A stretch of DNA of 5,092 nt from an uncultured Eubacteriales bacterium (GTDB taxonomy: Bacteria > Bacillota > Clostridia > Oscillospirales > Acutalibacteraceae): NCBI GenBank assembly GCA_902462035.1, contig CABQAC010000157.1, forward strand, positions 1 to 5,092, in the 5' to 3' direction. Position numbers and translations under genes: made by a program. This document shows positions 4,664-5,092 of this stretch, piece after piece. The notes below the pieces were generated by a model. The model made no database searches. It worked only from the letters and a program-made list of their open reading frames with translations, and was not told the DNA's origin. How positions within the stretch are numbered: the stretch's first letter is position 1; every line of letters starts with the position of its first letter.

Positions 4664-5092
4664 ATGATTTCGTATAAAGGATATACCTGTCCCGCCTGTG
4701 GCAAACCTTTCGACCAAGAAGACGACATTGTTGTCTGTCCGGAGTGTGGAACTCCCCAACACCGGACATGCTGGGAGCGGCAGGGCCGCTGTCATTTGGC
4801 CGCCTCCCACGGCCCACAGTTTTCCTGGGCTAAAATTCGCGGGGAATACTCTGTCTATATGCCTCCTGAAGAGGGCGGTTCCGGCCGGTCCAAGACGTGC
4901 CCCAAATGCAGCTGTCAAAATGATGAAAAAGAGCCTTATTGCAGGAACTGCGGGTTCAGCTTCTTTGGTTTTGAAAGAGAAGATTATAAATACGATGAAG
5001 CGCGCCAAAACCCCGTATCCGGTTCGGTGCTGGATCCACTGGGCGGTATTGGCGCCGGTTCTCCGTTAAACGGCGTGCCCGCGGGCGATGTC
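4664..5092 (+). CDS. Second Prok-RING/zinc-ribbon protein, paralogue of its neighbour (3' end off window)
   Basis: 143 codons are visible, open to the window edge with no stop. The N-terminal zinc domain has C9, C12, C25, C28, H33, C36 and C43 in the same spacing as the preceding protein; the shared block DDIVVCP is identical. H32 of the first protein is Gln here, and C45 is replaced (LAASH follows). A second zinc ribbon is at C79-x2-C82 and C93-x2-C96, with an extra Cys at 84. DPLGG at 124-128 and NGVPAGDV at 136-143 line up with DPLGG and DGISAKDL in the neighbour. I therefore expect a similar membrane domain of roughly 150 residues beyond the window. It arose by tandem duplication with divergence in the linker, which is Glu/Lys/Tyr-rich here rather than Gly/Pro-rich. 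Function unknown. Confidence 0.85.
   Translation, partial: MISYKGYTCPACGKPFDQEDDIVVCPECGTPQHRTCWERQGRCHLAASHGPQFSWAKIRGEYSVYMPPEEGGSGRSKTCPKCSCQNDEKEPYCRNCGFSFFGFEREDYKYDEARQNPVSGSVLDPLGGIGAGSPLNGVPAGDV

Overview
The window looks like a chromosomal segment of a Clostridia-type Firmicute, most likely Oscillospiraceae/Ruminococcaceae-like. The reasons are AGGAGG-type ribosome binding sites, sigma-A promoters with 17-base spacers, intermediate GC, a DacF-type D-alanyl-D-alanine carboxypeptidase, and Prok-RING/zinc-ribbon membrane proteins of a kind common in gut Clostridia. The genus cannot be fixed from the sequence.

Left part (1 to about 1813) appears to be the right-hand end of a small mobile element. 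It carries a two-tyrosine HUH rolling-circle replication initiator (about 12-908) followed, in the same direction, by a very short, catalytic-domain-only tyrosine recombinase (1012-1554). The recombinase stop codon lies inside a perfect 19-bp terminator hairpin. Beyond it is an AT-rich non-coding stretch with several inverted repeats. These include a 28-bp site of two perfect 11-bp inverted arms around a 6-bp centre (1786-1813), which has the layout of a dif/Xer-like crossover site, and a third half-site at 1751-1762. I infer this is the element's attachment or regulatory region. The left end of the element is outside the window.

Middle part (1816-3482) is on the minus strand. A membrane-anchored D,D-carboxypeptidase (2037-3482) has its own sigma-A promoter and a bidirectional intrinsic terminator. 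Downstream of that terminator is a 49-codon open frame (1816-1965) that reads like real protein but has no good start signal. It may be a small gene or a remnant.

Right part (3615-5092) is on the plus strand, divergent from the carboxypeptidase. It is an apparent operon of two paralogous proteins, each starting with a Prok-RING-like zinc domain and a second four-cysteine zinc ribbon. The first (318 aa) ends in a DUF2628-like multi-helix membrane domain; the second runs off the window end. The divergent promoters share a 9-mer around their -35 boxes, and a 20-bp dyad covers the -10 of the RING promoter, so the two sides may be co-regulated.

The replicase plus recombinase probably act together: recombination excises or integrates the element and HUH nicking replicates the circle. 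The carboxypeptidase trims peptidoglycan stem peptides outside the membrane. The role of the RING-like proteins is unknown.
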